Source: Aradus depressus (lineage: Eukaryota > Arthropoda > Insecta > Hemiptera > Aradidae). Taken from it: a DNA stretch of 64,000 nucleotides. Within the stretch, counting starts at the first letter, position 1. Each line of letters opens with the position of its first letter. The stretch spans positions 35,473,489 to 35,537,488 of the forward strand of contig OY759224.1 in assembly GCA_963662175.1 (NCBI GenBank), written 5' to 3'. The position numbers were made by a program, and so were the translations under genes. A model generated the notes under the pieces. The model was given only the letters and a program-made list of their open reading frames with translations, was not told where the DNA came from and made no database searches. This document shows positions 1-11,045 of the stretch, piece after piece.

Positions 1-2060
1 CCTTGGGCACCACAGCTAGTATGCGCCTTTCAACGGCGGAAACCGCAGCTAGTGAATACTTAGCATCGCTGGACATCCTAGCCAGTGCGTACTTAAGAAC
101 GTTTGTGACCACAGCTAGTATGTGCCTTGCGACGGCGGACCCCACAGCTAGTACGTAGTTAGGAACGCTGGGCCCCACAGCTAGTAAGTGCCTTGCATCA
201 GCGGACCCCACAGCTAGTACGTAGTTAGAACCACTGGGCATCACATCTAGTATGTGTTTTGCAACGGCGGACCCCACAGCTAGTACGTAGTTAGTAGTTA
301 GAAACGCGGGGCATCACAGCTAGTAAGTGCCTTGCAACAGCGGACCCCACAGCTAGTACGAAAATAGGAACGCTGAGCACCATAGCTAGTATGTGCCTTG
401 CAAGAGCGGACCCCACAGCTAGTACGAAGTTAGGAACGCTGGGAACCACATCTAGTATGTGCCTTGCAACAGCCGACCCCACAGCTAGTACGAAGTTAGG
501 AACGCTGGGCACCACATCTAGTATGTGCCTTGCAACAGCGGACACCACAGCTAGTACGAAGTTAGGAACCCTGGGCACCACATCTAGTATGTGCCTTGCA
601 ACAGCCGACCCCACAGCTAGTACGAAGTTCGGAACGCTGGGCAACACAGCTAGTAAGTGTTTTGTAACAGCGGACACCACAGCTAGTACGAAGTTAGGAA
701 CCCTGGGCACCACATCTAGTATGTGCCTTGCAACAGCGGACCCCACAGCTAGTACGAAGTTAGGAACGCTGAGCACCACATCTAGTTTGTGCCTTGCAAC
801 AGCGGACCCCACAGCTAGTACGAAGTTAGGAACGCTGAGCACCACATCTAGTTTGTGCCTTGCAACAGCGGACACCACAGCTAGTACGAAGTTAGGGACC
901 CTGGGCACCACATCAAGTTTGTGCCTTGCAACAGTGGACCCCACAGCTAGTACGAAGTTGGGAACGCTGGGCAACACAGCTAGTAAGTGTTTTGTAACAG
1001 CGGACCCCATAGATACTACATAGTTAGGAACACTGGGCATCACAGCTAGTAAATGTCTTGCAACAGTGAACCGCACAGTGAATACATAGTTACTACTACT
1101 ACATGTGAAATTCATGACAATCCGATTACCCGCTGAGCACCACAGCTAGTACGTAGTTGGGAATGCTGGGCATCATAGCTAGTATGTGCCTTGCGACGGC
1201 GGACCCAACAGCTAGTACGTAGTTAGGAACGCTGGTCACCACAGCTAGTATGTGCCTCGCAACAGCGGACCCCACAGCTAGTACGAAGTTAGGAACGCTG
1301 GGTACTACAGCTAGTAAATGCCTTGCAACAACGGACCCCACAGCTAGTACGATATTAGGAACCCTGGGCATCACAGCTAGTTTGTGCCTTGCAACAGTGG
1401 ACCCCACAGCTAGTACGAAGTTGGGAACGCTGGGCAACACAGCTAGTAAGTGTTTTGTAACAGCGGACCCCATAGATACTACATAGTTAGGAACACTGGG
1501 CATCACAGCTAGTAAATGTCTTGCAACAGTGAACCGCACAGTGAATACATAGTTACTACTACTACATGTGAAATTCATGACAATCCGATTACCCGCTGAG
1601 CACCACAGCTAGTACGTTTTTAGGAACGCTGGGCCCTACAGGTAGTAGGTGCCTTGCAACTGCGAACCCCACAAATAGTATGTAGTTAGAACCACAGGGC
1701 ATCACAGCTAGTATGAGTTTTGCAACGGCGGACCCCACAGCTAGTACCTACGTAGTGAAATACGCTGGGCCACACTGCTAGCGCCTTGCAACAGCAGACC
1801 CCACACCTAGTACGTAATCAGAAACGCTGGGCATCACAGCTAGTAAATGTCTTGTAGGTGCCTTGCAACAGCGAACCCCACAGCCAGTACATAGTTAGGA
1901 ACGCTGGGGCTGAGCTCTACAGCTAGTAAGTGCCTTGCAACAGCGGACCCCACAGCTAGTACGATATTAGGAACGCTGGACATCACAGCTATTAAATGTA
2001 TTGCAACAGTGAACCCCACAGCGAATACATAGTTACTACTACTACATGTGAAATTCATGA
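1..2060. repeat. 66-bp minisatellite array, block A
   Basis: About 30 tandem copies of a 66-bp unit, cut by the left window edge. Each unit is two related 33-bp halves. Both open with the decamer ACAGCTAGTA (or ACATCTAGTA); one continues CGAAGTTAGGAACGCTGGGC and the other TGTGCCTTGCAACAGCGGAC. Because 66 is a multiple of three, several frames on both strands stay open for up to about 270 codons. These frames have no non-repetitive domain and I do not read them as genes. A short piece of the neighbouring 143-bp repeat (TACTACTACTACATGTGAAA) interrupts the array near 1080 and again near 1543, because a stretch of about 463 bp is duplicated. What the array does is unknown. Confidence 0.93.
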
Positions 2061-3850
2061 CAATCCGATTACCCTTCAATGATTCAGCATTATTTTTATG
2101 CTTAGCCCCCCTCCCAAATTTTTAAAATGTCACATAGTGTATTTTTTTATTTGACCATCAAGAATACTACATGTGAAATTTCGTGACAATCCAATCATCC
2201 GTTAATGACCTATCACTATCTTCAAATTTAGGCCTACCCCCATAACCCCCCTCCCGTTCACAATTTTTTGACGTCACCCTATTTTTCTATTTGGCCTTTA
2301 TGAATACTTCATGTCAAATTTCGTGACAATCCGATAATCCGTTAATGACTTATCACTATACTTATACTTAGGCCCCTATCAACCCACCCTCCCGTTCAAA
2401 ATTTTGTGACATATACACTCTATATTTCTATTTGGCTTTTAAGAATACTACATGTGAAATTCCATGACAATACGACCAACCGTTAATGAGCTAGCACTAT
2501 ATTTATACTTAGGCCCCCCCGCCACAACCCCCCCTCCCGTAAACAATTTTGAGCCGTCACACCGCCTATTTTTTTATTTGGCCTCCAGGAATACTACATG
2601 TGAAATTTCGTGACAATCCGATCATCCGTTAAAGACTTATCACTATACTTATACTTAGGCCCCCAATATCCCACCCTCCCGTTCAAAATTTTGTGACATA
2701 TACACCCTATATTTCTATTTGGCTTTTAAGAATACTACATGTGAAATTCCATGACAATACGACCAACCGTTATTGAGCTAGCACCATATTTATACTTGGG
2801 CCCCCCCCCCCCACTACCCCCCCTCCCGTACAAAATTTTGAGCCGTTACACCGCCTTTTTTTTTATTTGGTCTTCAGGAATACTACATGTGAAACTTTGT
2901 GACAATTCGACCAACCGTTAATGAGCTAGCTCTATATTTATACTTAGGCCCCCCCACAACCCCCCCTCCCGTTCGAAACTTTGGGACGCCACACACCTTA
3001 TTTTTCTATTTGGCCTTCAGGAATACTCCATGTGAAATTTCGTGACAATCCAACCAACCGTTAAAGAATTAGCTCTATATTTATACTTAGGCCCCCCCAC
3101 AACCCCCCCTACCGTTCAAAACTTTGGGACGCCACACACCTTATTTTCCTATTTGGCTTTTAAAAATACTACGTGAAATTTCATGACGATTCGCCCATTA
3201 GTTAATGTGTTAGCACTATTTATATACTTAGGCCCCCCTTACAACCCCCCCTCCCGATCAAAACTTTAGGACGCCACACACCTTATTTTTCTATTTGGCC
3301 TTCAGGAATACTCCATGTGAAATTTCGTGACAATCCGACCAACCGTTAAAGAGTTAGCTCTATATTTATACTTAGGCCCCCCCACAACCCCCCCTCCCGT
3401 TCAAAACTTTGGGACGCCACACACCTTTTTTTCCTATTTGGCTTTTAAAAATACTACATGTGAAATTTCATGACGATTCGCCCATTAGTTAATGAGTTAG
3501 CTCTATATTTATACTTAGGCCCCCCCACAACCCCCCCTCCCGTTCAAAACTTTGGGACGCCACACACCTTTTTTTCCTTTTTGGCTTTTAAAAATACTAC
3601 ATGAGAAATTTCATGACAATTCGACCATTAGTTAATGAGTTAGCACTATTTATATACTTAGGCCCCCCTTACTACCCCCCCTCCCGATCAAAATTTTGGG
3701 ACGCGACATAGCCTATTATTCAATAGGGCTCAAAAGAATCCTACATGTGAAGTTTCATAAAAATCCGTCCAGCCGTATGGGCGTGATGCTGGAACAAACA
3801 TACAAACACACAAACCCACAAACCCCGTTTCAGCTTTATTAATATAGACT
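2040..3850. repeat. 143-bp repeat array and tail, block A
   Basis: About 12 diverged copies of a 137-147-bp unit. Landmarks in order are ACTACATGTGAAATTTCGTG, a motif like CCGACCAACCGTTAATGAG, CTATATTTATACTTAGG, C-runs of variable length, CCCGTTCAAAACTTTGGGAC, and a T-rich stretch ending TATTTGGC. The last unit changes into a fixed tail (GTCCAGCCG, then GGGCGTGATGCTGGAACAAA, an AAACA-rich run, and CCCCGTTTCAGCTTTATTAA) ending near 3849. The same tail closes every other block of this array. The C-runs in every unit are likely to be unstable in replication and sequencing. Confidence 0.9.
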
Positions 3851-3932
3851 TAAACGTTCCGCTCAACATAGGGTACGTGACATCACCCAACACTCCTGCC
3901 AACTTCCTACTACCTTCTCCAAAGCCCACTTA

Positions 3933-4190
3933 TATTCCACATTTCTTCCTTGATAATGTTAGTAGAAACCAAACGGTAACATATTTTATCATACATATGG
4001 AGTCTATCGAGCTCAGGATCGCCACTTAGAAATCTAGCCAAGGCACTTAGGTCAGATATTTTATTCGGGAAGATAAAAATAAATTTGAGCACGTCGTCCT
4101 TCGGATGGGACTTTCCCGATACATCTGAATCTTTCTTTGGTTGACCATCTTCGTTTCTGGATGCTGCCTATCTACCAACATAGCTGTATT
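3933..4190. repeat. Fragment of the SINE-derived 440-bp repeat
   Basis: A partial copy of the 440-bp unit described at 6490 and 11040. It has GAGCTCAGGATCGCCACTTA, then GAGCACGTCGTCCTTCGGAT and GGGACTTTCCCGATACATCT. The open frame across it is only a shadow of the repeat. The flanking bases (to 4190, where the next 66-bp array starts) are unique in this window. Confidence 0.75.
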
Positions 4191-4191
4191 A

Positions 4192-5168
4192 ATTTGCAAC
4201 AGCGGACACCACAGCTAGTACGAAGTTAGGAACCCTGGGCACCACATCTAGTATGTGCCTTGCAACAGCGGACCCCACAGCTAGTACGAAGTTCGGAACG
4301 CTGAGCACCACATCTAGTCTGTGCCTTGCAACAGCGGACCCCACAGGTAGTACGAAGTTCGGAACGCTGAGCACCACATCTAGTTTGTGTCTTGCAACAG
4401 CGGACCCCACAGCTAGTACAAAGTTCGGAACGCTGAGCACCACATCTAGTGTGTGCCTTACAACAGCGGACACCACAGCTAGTACGAAGTTAGGAACCCT
4501 GGGCACCACATCTAGTATGTGCCTTGCAACAGCGGACCCCACAGCTAGTACGAAGTTCGGAACGCTGGGCAACACAGCGAGTATGAGCCTTGCAACAGCG
4601 GACCTCACAGGTAGTACGAAGTTAGGAACGCTGAGCACCACATTCTAGTTTGTGCCTTGCAACAGCGGTCACCACAGCTAGTACGAAGTTAGGAACCCTG
4701 GGCACCACATCTAGTATGTGCCTTGCAACAGCGGACACCACAGCTAGTACGAAGTTAGGAACGCTGAGCACCACATCTAGTATGTGCCTTGCAACAGCGG
4801 ACCCCACAGCTAGTACGAAGTTAGGAACGCTGAGCACCACATCTAGTATGTGCCTTGCAACAGCGGACACCACAGCTAGTACGAAGTTAGGAACCCTGGG
4901 CACCACATCTAGTTTGTGCCTTGCAACAGCGGACCCCACAGCTAGTATGAAGTTAGGAACGCTGAGCACAACATCTAGTTTGTGCCTTGCAACAGCGGAC
5001 ACCACAGCTAGTACGAAGTTAGGAACGCTGGGCAACACAGCTAGTAAGTGTTTTGTAACAGCGGACCCCACAGCTAGTACGAAGTTAGGAACCCTGGGCA
5101 CCACATCTAGTATGTGCCTTGCAACAGCGGACACCACAGCTAGTACGAAGTTAGGAACGCTGGGCAAC
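4192..5168. repeat. 66-bp minisatellite array, block B
   Basis: About 15 copies of the same 66-bp unit as at 1-2060. They are more uniform here, and most carry the ACATCTAGT variant in one half-repeat. The array ends abruptly at about 5168, in the middle of a unit, and runs straight into a 143-bp monomer (ACTTTGGGTCGCCACACACC). There is no recognisable head element at its left end. Confidence 0.93.
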
Positions 5169-6313
5169 ACTTTGGGTCGCCACACACCTTTTTTTTTTAC
5201 TACATGTGAAACTTCTTGACAATGCGACCACCCGTTAATGACCTAGCTCTATATTTATACTTAGGCCCCCCCACAACCCCCCCTCCCGTTCAAAACTTTA
5301 GGACGCCACACACCTTTTTTTCCTATTTGGCTTTTAAAAATACTACATGTGAAATTTCGTGACAATGCGACCACCCGTTAATGAGCTAGCTCTATATTTA
5401 TACTTAGGCCCCCCCACAACCCCCCCTCCCGTTCAAAACTTTGGGACGCCACATACCTTATTTTTTTATTTGGCCTTCAGGAATACTACATGGGAAATTT
5501 CGTGAAAATGCGACCACCCGTTAATGAGCTAGCTCTATATTTATACTTAGGCCCCCCCACAACCCCCCCTCCCGTTCAAAACTTTGGGACGCCACACACC
5601 TTATTTTTTTATTTGGCCTTCAGGAATACTACATGGGAAATTTCGTGACAATACGATCACCCGTTAATGAGCTAGCTCTATATTTATACTTAGCCCCCCC
5701 CCCCCCCCCTCAACCCCCCCACCCGTTCAAAACTTTGGGACACCACACATCTTATTTTTCTATTTGGCCTTCAGGAATACTACATGGGAAATGTCGTGAC
5801 AATACGATCAACCGTTAATGAGCTAGCTCTGTATTTATATTACTTAGCCCCCCCCCCCTCAACCCCCCCTCCCATTTAAAATTTTGGGACGCCACACACA
5901 ATATTTTTCAATTTGGCCTTTAAGAATACTACATGTGAAATTTCATGACAATCTGATCATCCGTTAAAGATCTATCACTATATTTATATTTAGGCCTACG
6001 CCCACAACCCCCCCTTTCATTTAAAATTTTGGGACGCCACACACAATATTTTTCATATTGGCCTTTAAGAATACTACATGTGAAATTTCGTGACAATCCG
6101 ACCAACCGTTAATGAGGTAGGACTATTTATATACTTAGGCCCCCCTTACAACCCCCCCTACCGTTCACAATTTTGGGACGCCACATAGCCTATTATTCAA
6201 TCGGGCTCAAAAGAATGCTACATGTGAAGTTTCATGAAGATCCGTCCAGCCGTTTGGGCGTGATGCTGGAACAAACATACAAACAAACCCCGTTTCAGCT
6301 TTATTTATATAGA
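5169..6313. repeat. 143-bp repeat array and tail, block B
   Basis: Eight copies of the 143-bp unit, with the spacing between ACTACATG landmarks close to 145 bp, closed by the same tail as block A (ends near 6313). C-runs reach 15 bases near 5694. Two short plus-strand open frames here are repeat shadows. Confidence 0.9.
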
Positions 6314-6489
6314 TTTTATCACAATGTACACAAGTTTTAATTTGTGTTCATATCTATACATACATCTTTTTTTTTTGGCATTTTTCTTCCATAGTGGATC
6401 GGTGTCACCATATTTAAAGTCAGTCTGAACGTTGTGCTGACGTTGGCATAATCCGAAACCAGCACACTCTATGGCTCTGTCAGTTAACA
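6314..6489. other. Spacer between tail and 440-bp array
   Basis: A unique-looking 176-bp spacer (ATCACAATGTACACAAGTTT, then TGGATCGGTGTCACCATATT). It recurs almost unchanged at about 10876-11045, so it belongs to the same higher-order unit. I see no gene in it. Confidence 0.7.
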
Positions 6490-7692
6490 AATATTAAATC
6501 TACAAACCGTTAAAAAGCAAGAAATTTGAAGAATGGAGTCTACCGAGCTCAGGATCGCCACTTAGAAATCTAGCTGAGGCACTTTGGTCAGATGTTTTAA
6601 TCGGGAAGTTAAAAATAACTTTGAGCACTTCGTCCTTCGGATGGGACTTTTCGGATATATCTGATTCTGTCGTATCAGTTTTAACAATTATTAAGCCTAT
6701 AAACCGTTAAATAGCGTGAATTTTTTGAAAAACATTTTTATTTTGATTTTTGTGTAGGATTCAGATAATCCGGTCGTTCTCTATCAGTTCTAACAAATAT
6801 TAAATCTATAAACCGTTAAAAAGCGAGAAATTTCAAGAATGGAGTCTACCGAGCTCAGGATCGCCACTTAGAAATCTAGTTGAGGCACTTAGGTCAGATG
6901 TTTCAATCAGGAAGTTAAAAAACACTTTGAGCACGTCGTCCTTCGGATGGGACTTTAAGCGATGATCCAGGGCTTTTTCGAATGTGAGGTACTCGATAAT
7001 GAGACGTATGTTATGTAAATAAACCTGGGTAGGTGAAATATCACTTAGGTTGAAAATAGCCTTGAGCACGTCGTCCTTCGGATGGGACTTTCCGGATAAA
7101 TCTGAATCTCTCGTATCAGTTTTAACAATTATTAAGCCTATAAACCGTTAAATAGCGCAAATTTTTTGAAAAACATTTTTATTTTTATTTTTGTGTAGGA
7201 TTCAGATAATCCGGTCGTTCTCTATCAGTTTTAACAAATATTAAATCTATAAACCGTTAAAAAGCGAGAAATTTGAAGAATGGAGTCTACCGAGCTCAGG
7301 ATCGCCACTTAGAAATCTAGCTGAGGCACTTAGGTCAGATGTTTCAATCGGGAAGTTAAAAAACACTTTGAGCACGTCGTCCTTCGGATGGGACTTTAAG
7401 CGATGATCCAGGGCTTTTTCGAATGTGAGGTACTCGATAATGAGACGTATGTTATGTAAATAAACCTGGTTAGGTGAAATTTCACTTAGGTTGAAAATAG
7501 CCTTGAGCACGTCGTCCGTCGGATGGGACTTTTCGGATATATCTGATTCTGTCGTATCAGTTTTAACAATTATTAAGCCTATAAACCGTTAAATAGCGTG
7601 AATTTTTTGAAAAACATTTTTATTTTGATTTTTGTGTAGGATTCAGATAATCCGGTCGTTCTCTATCAGTTTTAACAGATATTAAATCTATA
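6490..7692. repeat. 440-bp SINE-derived tandem repeat, array 1
   Basis: One truncated and two fuller copies of a 440-bp unit. Key pieces in order: ATAAACCGTTAAAAAGCGAG, GAGCTCAGGATCGCCACTTA, CTAGCTGAGGCACTTAGGTC, GTCCTTCGGATGGGACTTTA, AGCGATGATCCAGGGC, GGTACTCGATAATGAGAC, then a second GTCCTTCGGATGGGACTTTC. These line up piece by piece with the tRNA-headed SINE at 52419-52762, including the former B-box region, which is destroyed here. An 87-codon minus-strand frame repeats in every copy but is only a shadow of the unit. Confidence 0.9.
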
Positions 7693-7830
7693 GCAGTTAT
7701 ACCCGGCGTTGCCCGGGGAACTTTGATTTTTGTCCCAATATCTTCTATAACGCTATTCAGTTCCTTGACAGTACATTCATGATGTTATAATTTTCAATTA
7801 TTCATACGGAATAAGGCTTATAGTCCTTCA
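7693..7830. repeat. Head module of composite repeat, block C
   Basis: A 138-bp module starting GCAGTTATACCCGGCGTTGC and ending about GGCTTATAGTCCTTCAG. It interrupts the 440-bp repeat right after AAATCTATA and leads directly into a 66-bp array. The same module occurs at 12826-12960 with only a few changes. Such a CCGGCGTTGCCCGG start, paired with an AAACA-rich tail, looks like the ends of a non-autonomous transposon, but I cannot name the family. Confidence 0.6.
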
Positions 7831-8896
7831 GCTGTTGTAACGCTAGTAAGTTTTTAGGACCCCTGGGCACCACAGCTAGTATGCGCCTTTCAACGGCGGA
7901 AGCCACACCTCGTGAATACTTAGCATCGCTGGACGTCCTAGTCAGTGCGTACTTAAGAACGTTTGTGACCACAGCTAGTATGTGGCTTGCAACGCTGAGC
8001 ACCACAACTAGTACGTAGTTGGGAATGCTGGGCATCATAGCTAGTATGTGCCTTGCGACGGCGGACCCAACAGCTAGTACGTAGTTAGGAACGCTGGTCA
8101 CCACAGCTAGTATGTGCCTCGCAACAGCGGACCCCACAGCTAGTATGAAGTTAGGAACGCTGGGCATCACAGCTATTAAGTGCCTTGCAACAGCGGACCC
8201 CACAGCTAGTATGTAGTTAAATACGCTGGGCATTACAGTTAGTAAGTGCTTTGCAACAGCGAACTTCACAGCTAGTACATAGTTAGGAACGCTGGGCACT
8301 ACAGCTAGTAAATGCCTTGCAACAACGGACCCCACAGCTAGTACGAAGTTAGGAACGCTGGGCACTACAGCTAGTAAATGCCTTGCAACAACGGACCCCA
8401 CAGCTAGTACGATATTAGGAACCCTGGGCATCTCAGCTAGTATGCTTTTGCAACGACGGACCCCACAGCTAGTACGTTTTTAGGAACGCTGGGCCCTACA
8501 GGTAGTAGGTGCCTTGCAACTGCAAACCCCCTCAGATAGTATGTAGTTAGAACCACAGGGCATCACAGCTAGTATGAGTTTTGCAACGGCGGATCCCACA
8601 GCTAGTACCTACGAGTGAAATACGCTGGGCCACACTGCTAGCGCCTTGCAACAGCAGACCCCACAGCTAGTACGTAATTAGAAACGCTGGGCATTACAGC
8701 TAGTAAATGTCTTATAGGTGCCTTGCAACAGCGAACCCCACAGCCAGTACATAGTTAGGAACGCTGGGGCTGAGCACTACAGCTAGTAAGTACCTTGCAA
8801 CAGCGGACCCCACAGCTAGTACGATATTAGGAACGCTGGACATCACAGCTAGTAAATGTCTTGCAACAGTGAACCCCACAGCGAATACATAGTTAC
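7831..8896. repeat. 66-bp minisatellite array, block C
   Basis: About 16 more diverged copies of the 66-bp unit, with deletions near 8440-8460 and 8600-8640. The array ends at the LINE insertion: bases 8884-8896 (AATACATAGTTAC) are the left copy of its target-site duplication. Confidence 0.9.
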
Positions 8897-9584
8897 TTTT
8901 TTTTTTTTTTTTCATTATAGGTGCCCCTGACCCCCTGAGGGGGGGTCGGTCACATCACCCTATATCTTCCTATGTTTATATTTATATGTATCAATACTTT
9001 ATATATACAATATTTACGGACGGTCGTGGACCGGCTCGATGACTACCGTCCATGGTCGTCTGTGGTAGTTTTCGGCGCTTCACACCGAGTGAGCTCGGGA
9101 TTTTGTCAAGGGTTCTTTTCTGCCTGCTTCCCTAAGCCGGGGGCTGTCGCCGCAGCGCCTGTCGGCGGTCGGCGGGGCCCCCGGCGCCGGGTTAGAAGGC
9201 TTTCTTGATTCTCCGCCAGGAGGAGACGAACCGACCAAAAGCCAGGTAACCAGCCTCCGTCATAAGTCCCGGCAGGTCCAGTCCCAGATACGAACCTGTC
9301 CGGCGGATCAGCGCCGCCCTGGGCCCGTCGTATAGCGGGCATTCGAGGACCACGTGTTCCGCAGTCTCGACGCCGCCACACGAGCAGGCAGGGCTGTTCT
9401 TCCTCTTAAAGAAGAAGAGCTTGGCGTTGAAGTCGCCGTGACCTGTTAGCACCTGTGACATCCAGTGGTCTGGTTGTATCCATGGGGAGTCAAGTCGCGT
9501 CTGGACGTTCGGGAAATAGGCGAAGGTTGTTCGGCCATCTGTCGATCGCGCCCAACGCTGTTGCCATTCTAATAATGTACATAC
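8897..9584 (-). mobile_element. 5'-truncated R1-clade-like LINE insertion
   Basis: A minus-strand non-LTR retrotransposon fragment. On the element's own strand it runs from a truncation point near 9584, through the end of ORF2 (stop at 9192-9194) and a short 3' UTR with a GC-rich hairpin (GACCCCCT paired with AGGGGGGTC near 8930), to a poly(A) that reads as poly(T) from 8897 on the plus strand. It is flanked by the 13-bp duplication AATACATAGTTAC (8884-8896 and 9585-9597), the usual mark of target-primed reverse transcription. It landed where the 66-bp array meets the 143-bp array. Confidence 0.88.
9192..9584 (-). CDS. LINE ORF2 C-terminal fragment (zinc-knuckle region)
   Basis: An open frame of 130 codons with no stop, running from the truncation point at 9584 to TAA at 9192-9194; the first ATG (9461) is internal. 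It begins around LLEWQQRWARSTDGRTT, then NVQTRLDSPW, SQVLTGHGDF, and a C-x-C-x8-H-x4-C cluster (CSCGGVETAEHVVLECP). This is the region after the reverse transcriptase and RNase-like part in R1/jockey-type ORF2 proteins, where the cysteine-histidine cluster probably binds nucleic acid. The frame is intact, so the insertion is fairly young, but with no endonuclease or RT domain it cannot move by itself. The clade call rests on the motifs and is not certain. Confidence 0.85.
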   Translation of the reverse strand, partial: VCTLLEWQQRWARSTDGRTTFAYFPNVQTRLDSPWIQPDHWMSQVLTGHGDFNAKLFFFKRKNSPACSCGGVETAEHVVLECPLYDGPRAALIRRTGSYLGLDLPGLMTEAGYLAFGRFVSSWRRIKKAF

Positions 9585-10875
9585 AATACATAGTTACTAC
9601 TACTACATGTGAAATTCATGACAATCCGATTCATGACAATACGATCAACCGTTAATGAGCTAGCTCTATATTTATACTTAGTCCCCCCCCCCCCCCCTCA
9701 ACCCCGCCACCCGTTCAAAACTTCGGGACGCCACACTCCTTATTTTTCTATTTGGCCTTCAGGAATAATATATGCGAAATTTCGTGACAATACGACCAAC
9801 CGTTAATGAGCTAACTCTATATGTATATTTAGCCCCCCCTACAACCCTCCTTCCTGTTCAAAATTTTGGGCCGTCACACACCTAATATTTCTATATGACC
9901 TTTAGGAATACTACATGTGAAATTTCATGACAATTCGACCATTAGTTAATGAGTTAGCTCTATATTTATACTTAGGCCCCCCAGCTACCCCCCCCCCTCC
10001 CGTAAAAAATTTTGAGCCGTCACACCGCCTATTTTCTATTTGGTCTTCAGGAATACTCCATGTGAAATTTCGTGACAATCCGACCAACCGTTAAAGAGTT
10101 AGCTCTATATTTATACTTAGGCCCCCCCACAACCCCCCCTCCCGTTCAAAACTTTGGGACGCCACACACCTTTTTTTCCTATTTGGCTTTTAAAAATACT
10201 ACATGTGAAATTTCGTGACAATCCGACCATTAGTTAATGAGCTAGCTCTATATTTATACTTAGGCCCCCCACAACCCCCTCCCGTTCAAAACTTTGGGAC
10301 GCCACACACCTTATTTTTCTATTTGGCCTTTAAGAATACTACATGTGAAATTTCGTGACAATCCGACCAACCGTTAAAGAGTTAGCTCTATATTTATACT
10401 TAGGCCCCCCCACAACCCCCCCTCCCGTTCAAAACTTTTGGACGCCACACACCTTTTTTTCCTATTTGGCTTTTAAAAATACTACATGTGAAATTTCGTG
10501 ACAATCCGACCAACCGTTAAAGAGTTTGCTCTATATTTATACTTAGGCCCCCCACAACCCCCCCTCCCGTTCAAAATTTTGGTACGCCACACACCTCATA
10601 TTTCTATTTGGTCTTTAAGAATACTACATGTGAAATTTCGTGACAATCCGACCAACCGTAATGAGTTAGCACTATTTATATACTTAGGCCCCCCTTACAA
10701 CCCTCCCTACCGTTCAAAATTCTGGGACGCCACATAGCCTATTATTCAATCGGGCTCAAAAGAATGCTACATGTGAAGTTTCATGAAGATCCGTCCAGCC
10801 GTTTGGGCGTGATGCTGGAACAAACATACAAACAAACACACACACAAACCCCGTTTCAGCTTTATTTATATAGAT
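9585..10875. repeat. 143-bp repeat array and tail, block C
   Basis: About nine copies of the 143-bp unit, starting with the right copy of the LINE target duplication (9585-9597) and closed by the common tail (ends about 10875). Many monomers carry the TTTTTTTCCTATTTGGCTTT variant of the T-rich segment. Confidence 0.9.
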
Positions 10876-11045
10876 TATATCACAATGTACACAAGTTTTA
10901 ATTTGTGTTCATATCTATACATACATCTTTTTTTTTTTGGCATTTTTGTTCCATAGTGGATCGGTGTCACCATATTTAAAGTCAGTCTGAACGTTGTGCT
11001 GACGTTGGCATAATTCGAAACCAGCACACTCTATGGCTCTGTCAG
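10876..11045. other. Spacer, second copy
   Basis: Near-identical copy of the 6314-6489 spacer, showing that the whole block was duplicated together with the satellites. I see no gene in it. Confidence 0.7.

Noticed and set aside
291..1578. Long minus- and plus-strand ORFs in the 66-bp arrays (also at 4189-5219, 7802-8431, 12961-13284)
   Set aside because: They are direct translations of the tandem unit; both strands are open at once and no unique domain is attached.
8972..9381. Plus- and minus-strand ORFs overlapping the LINE tail
   Set aside because: Other frames of the LINE ORF2 fragment and its 3' UTR.
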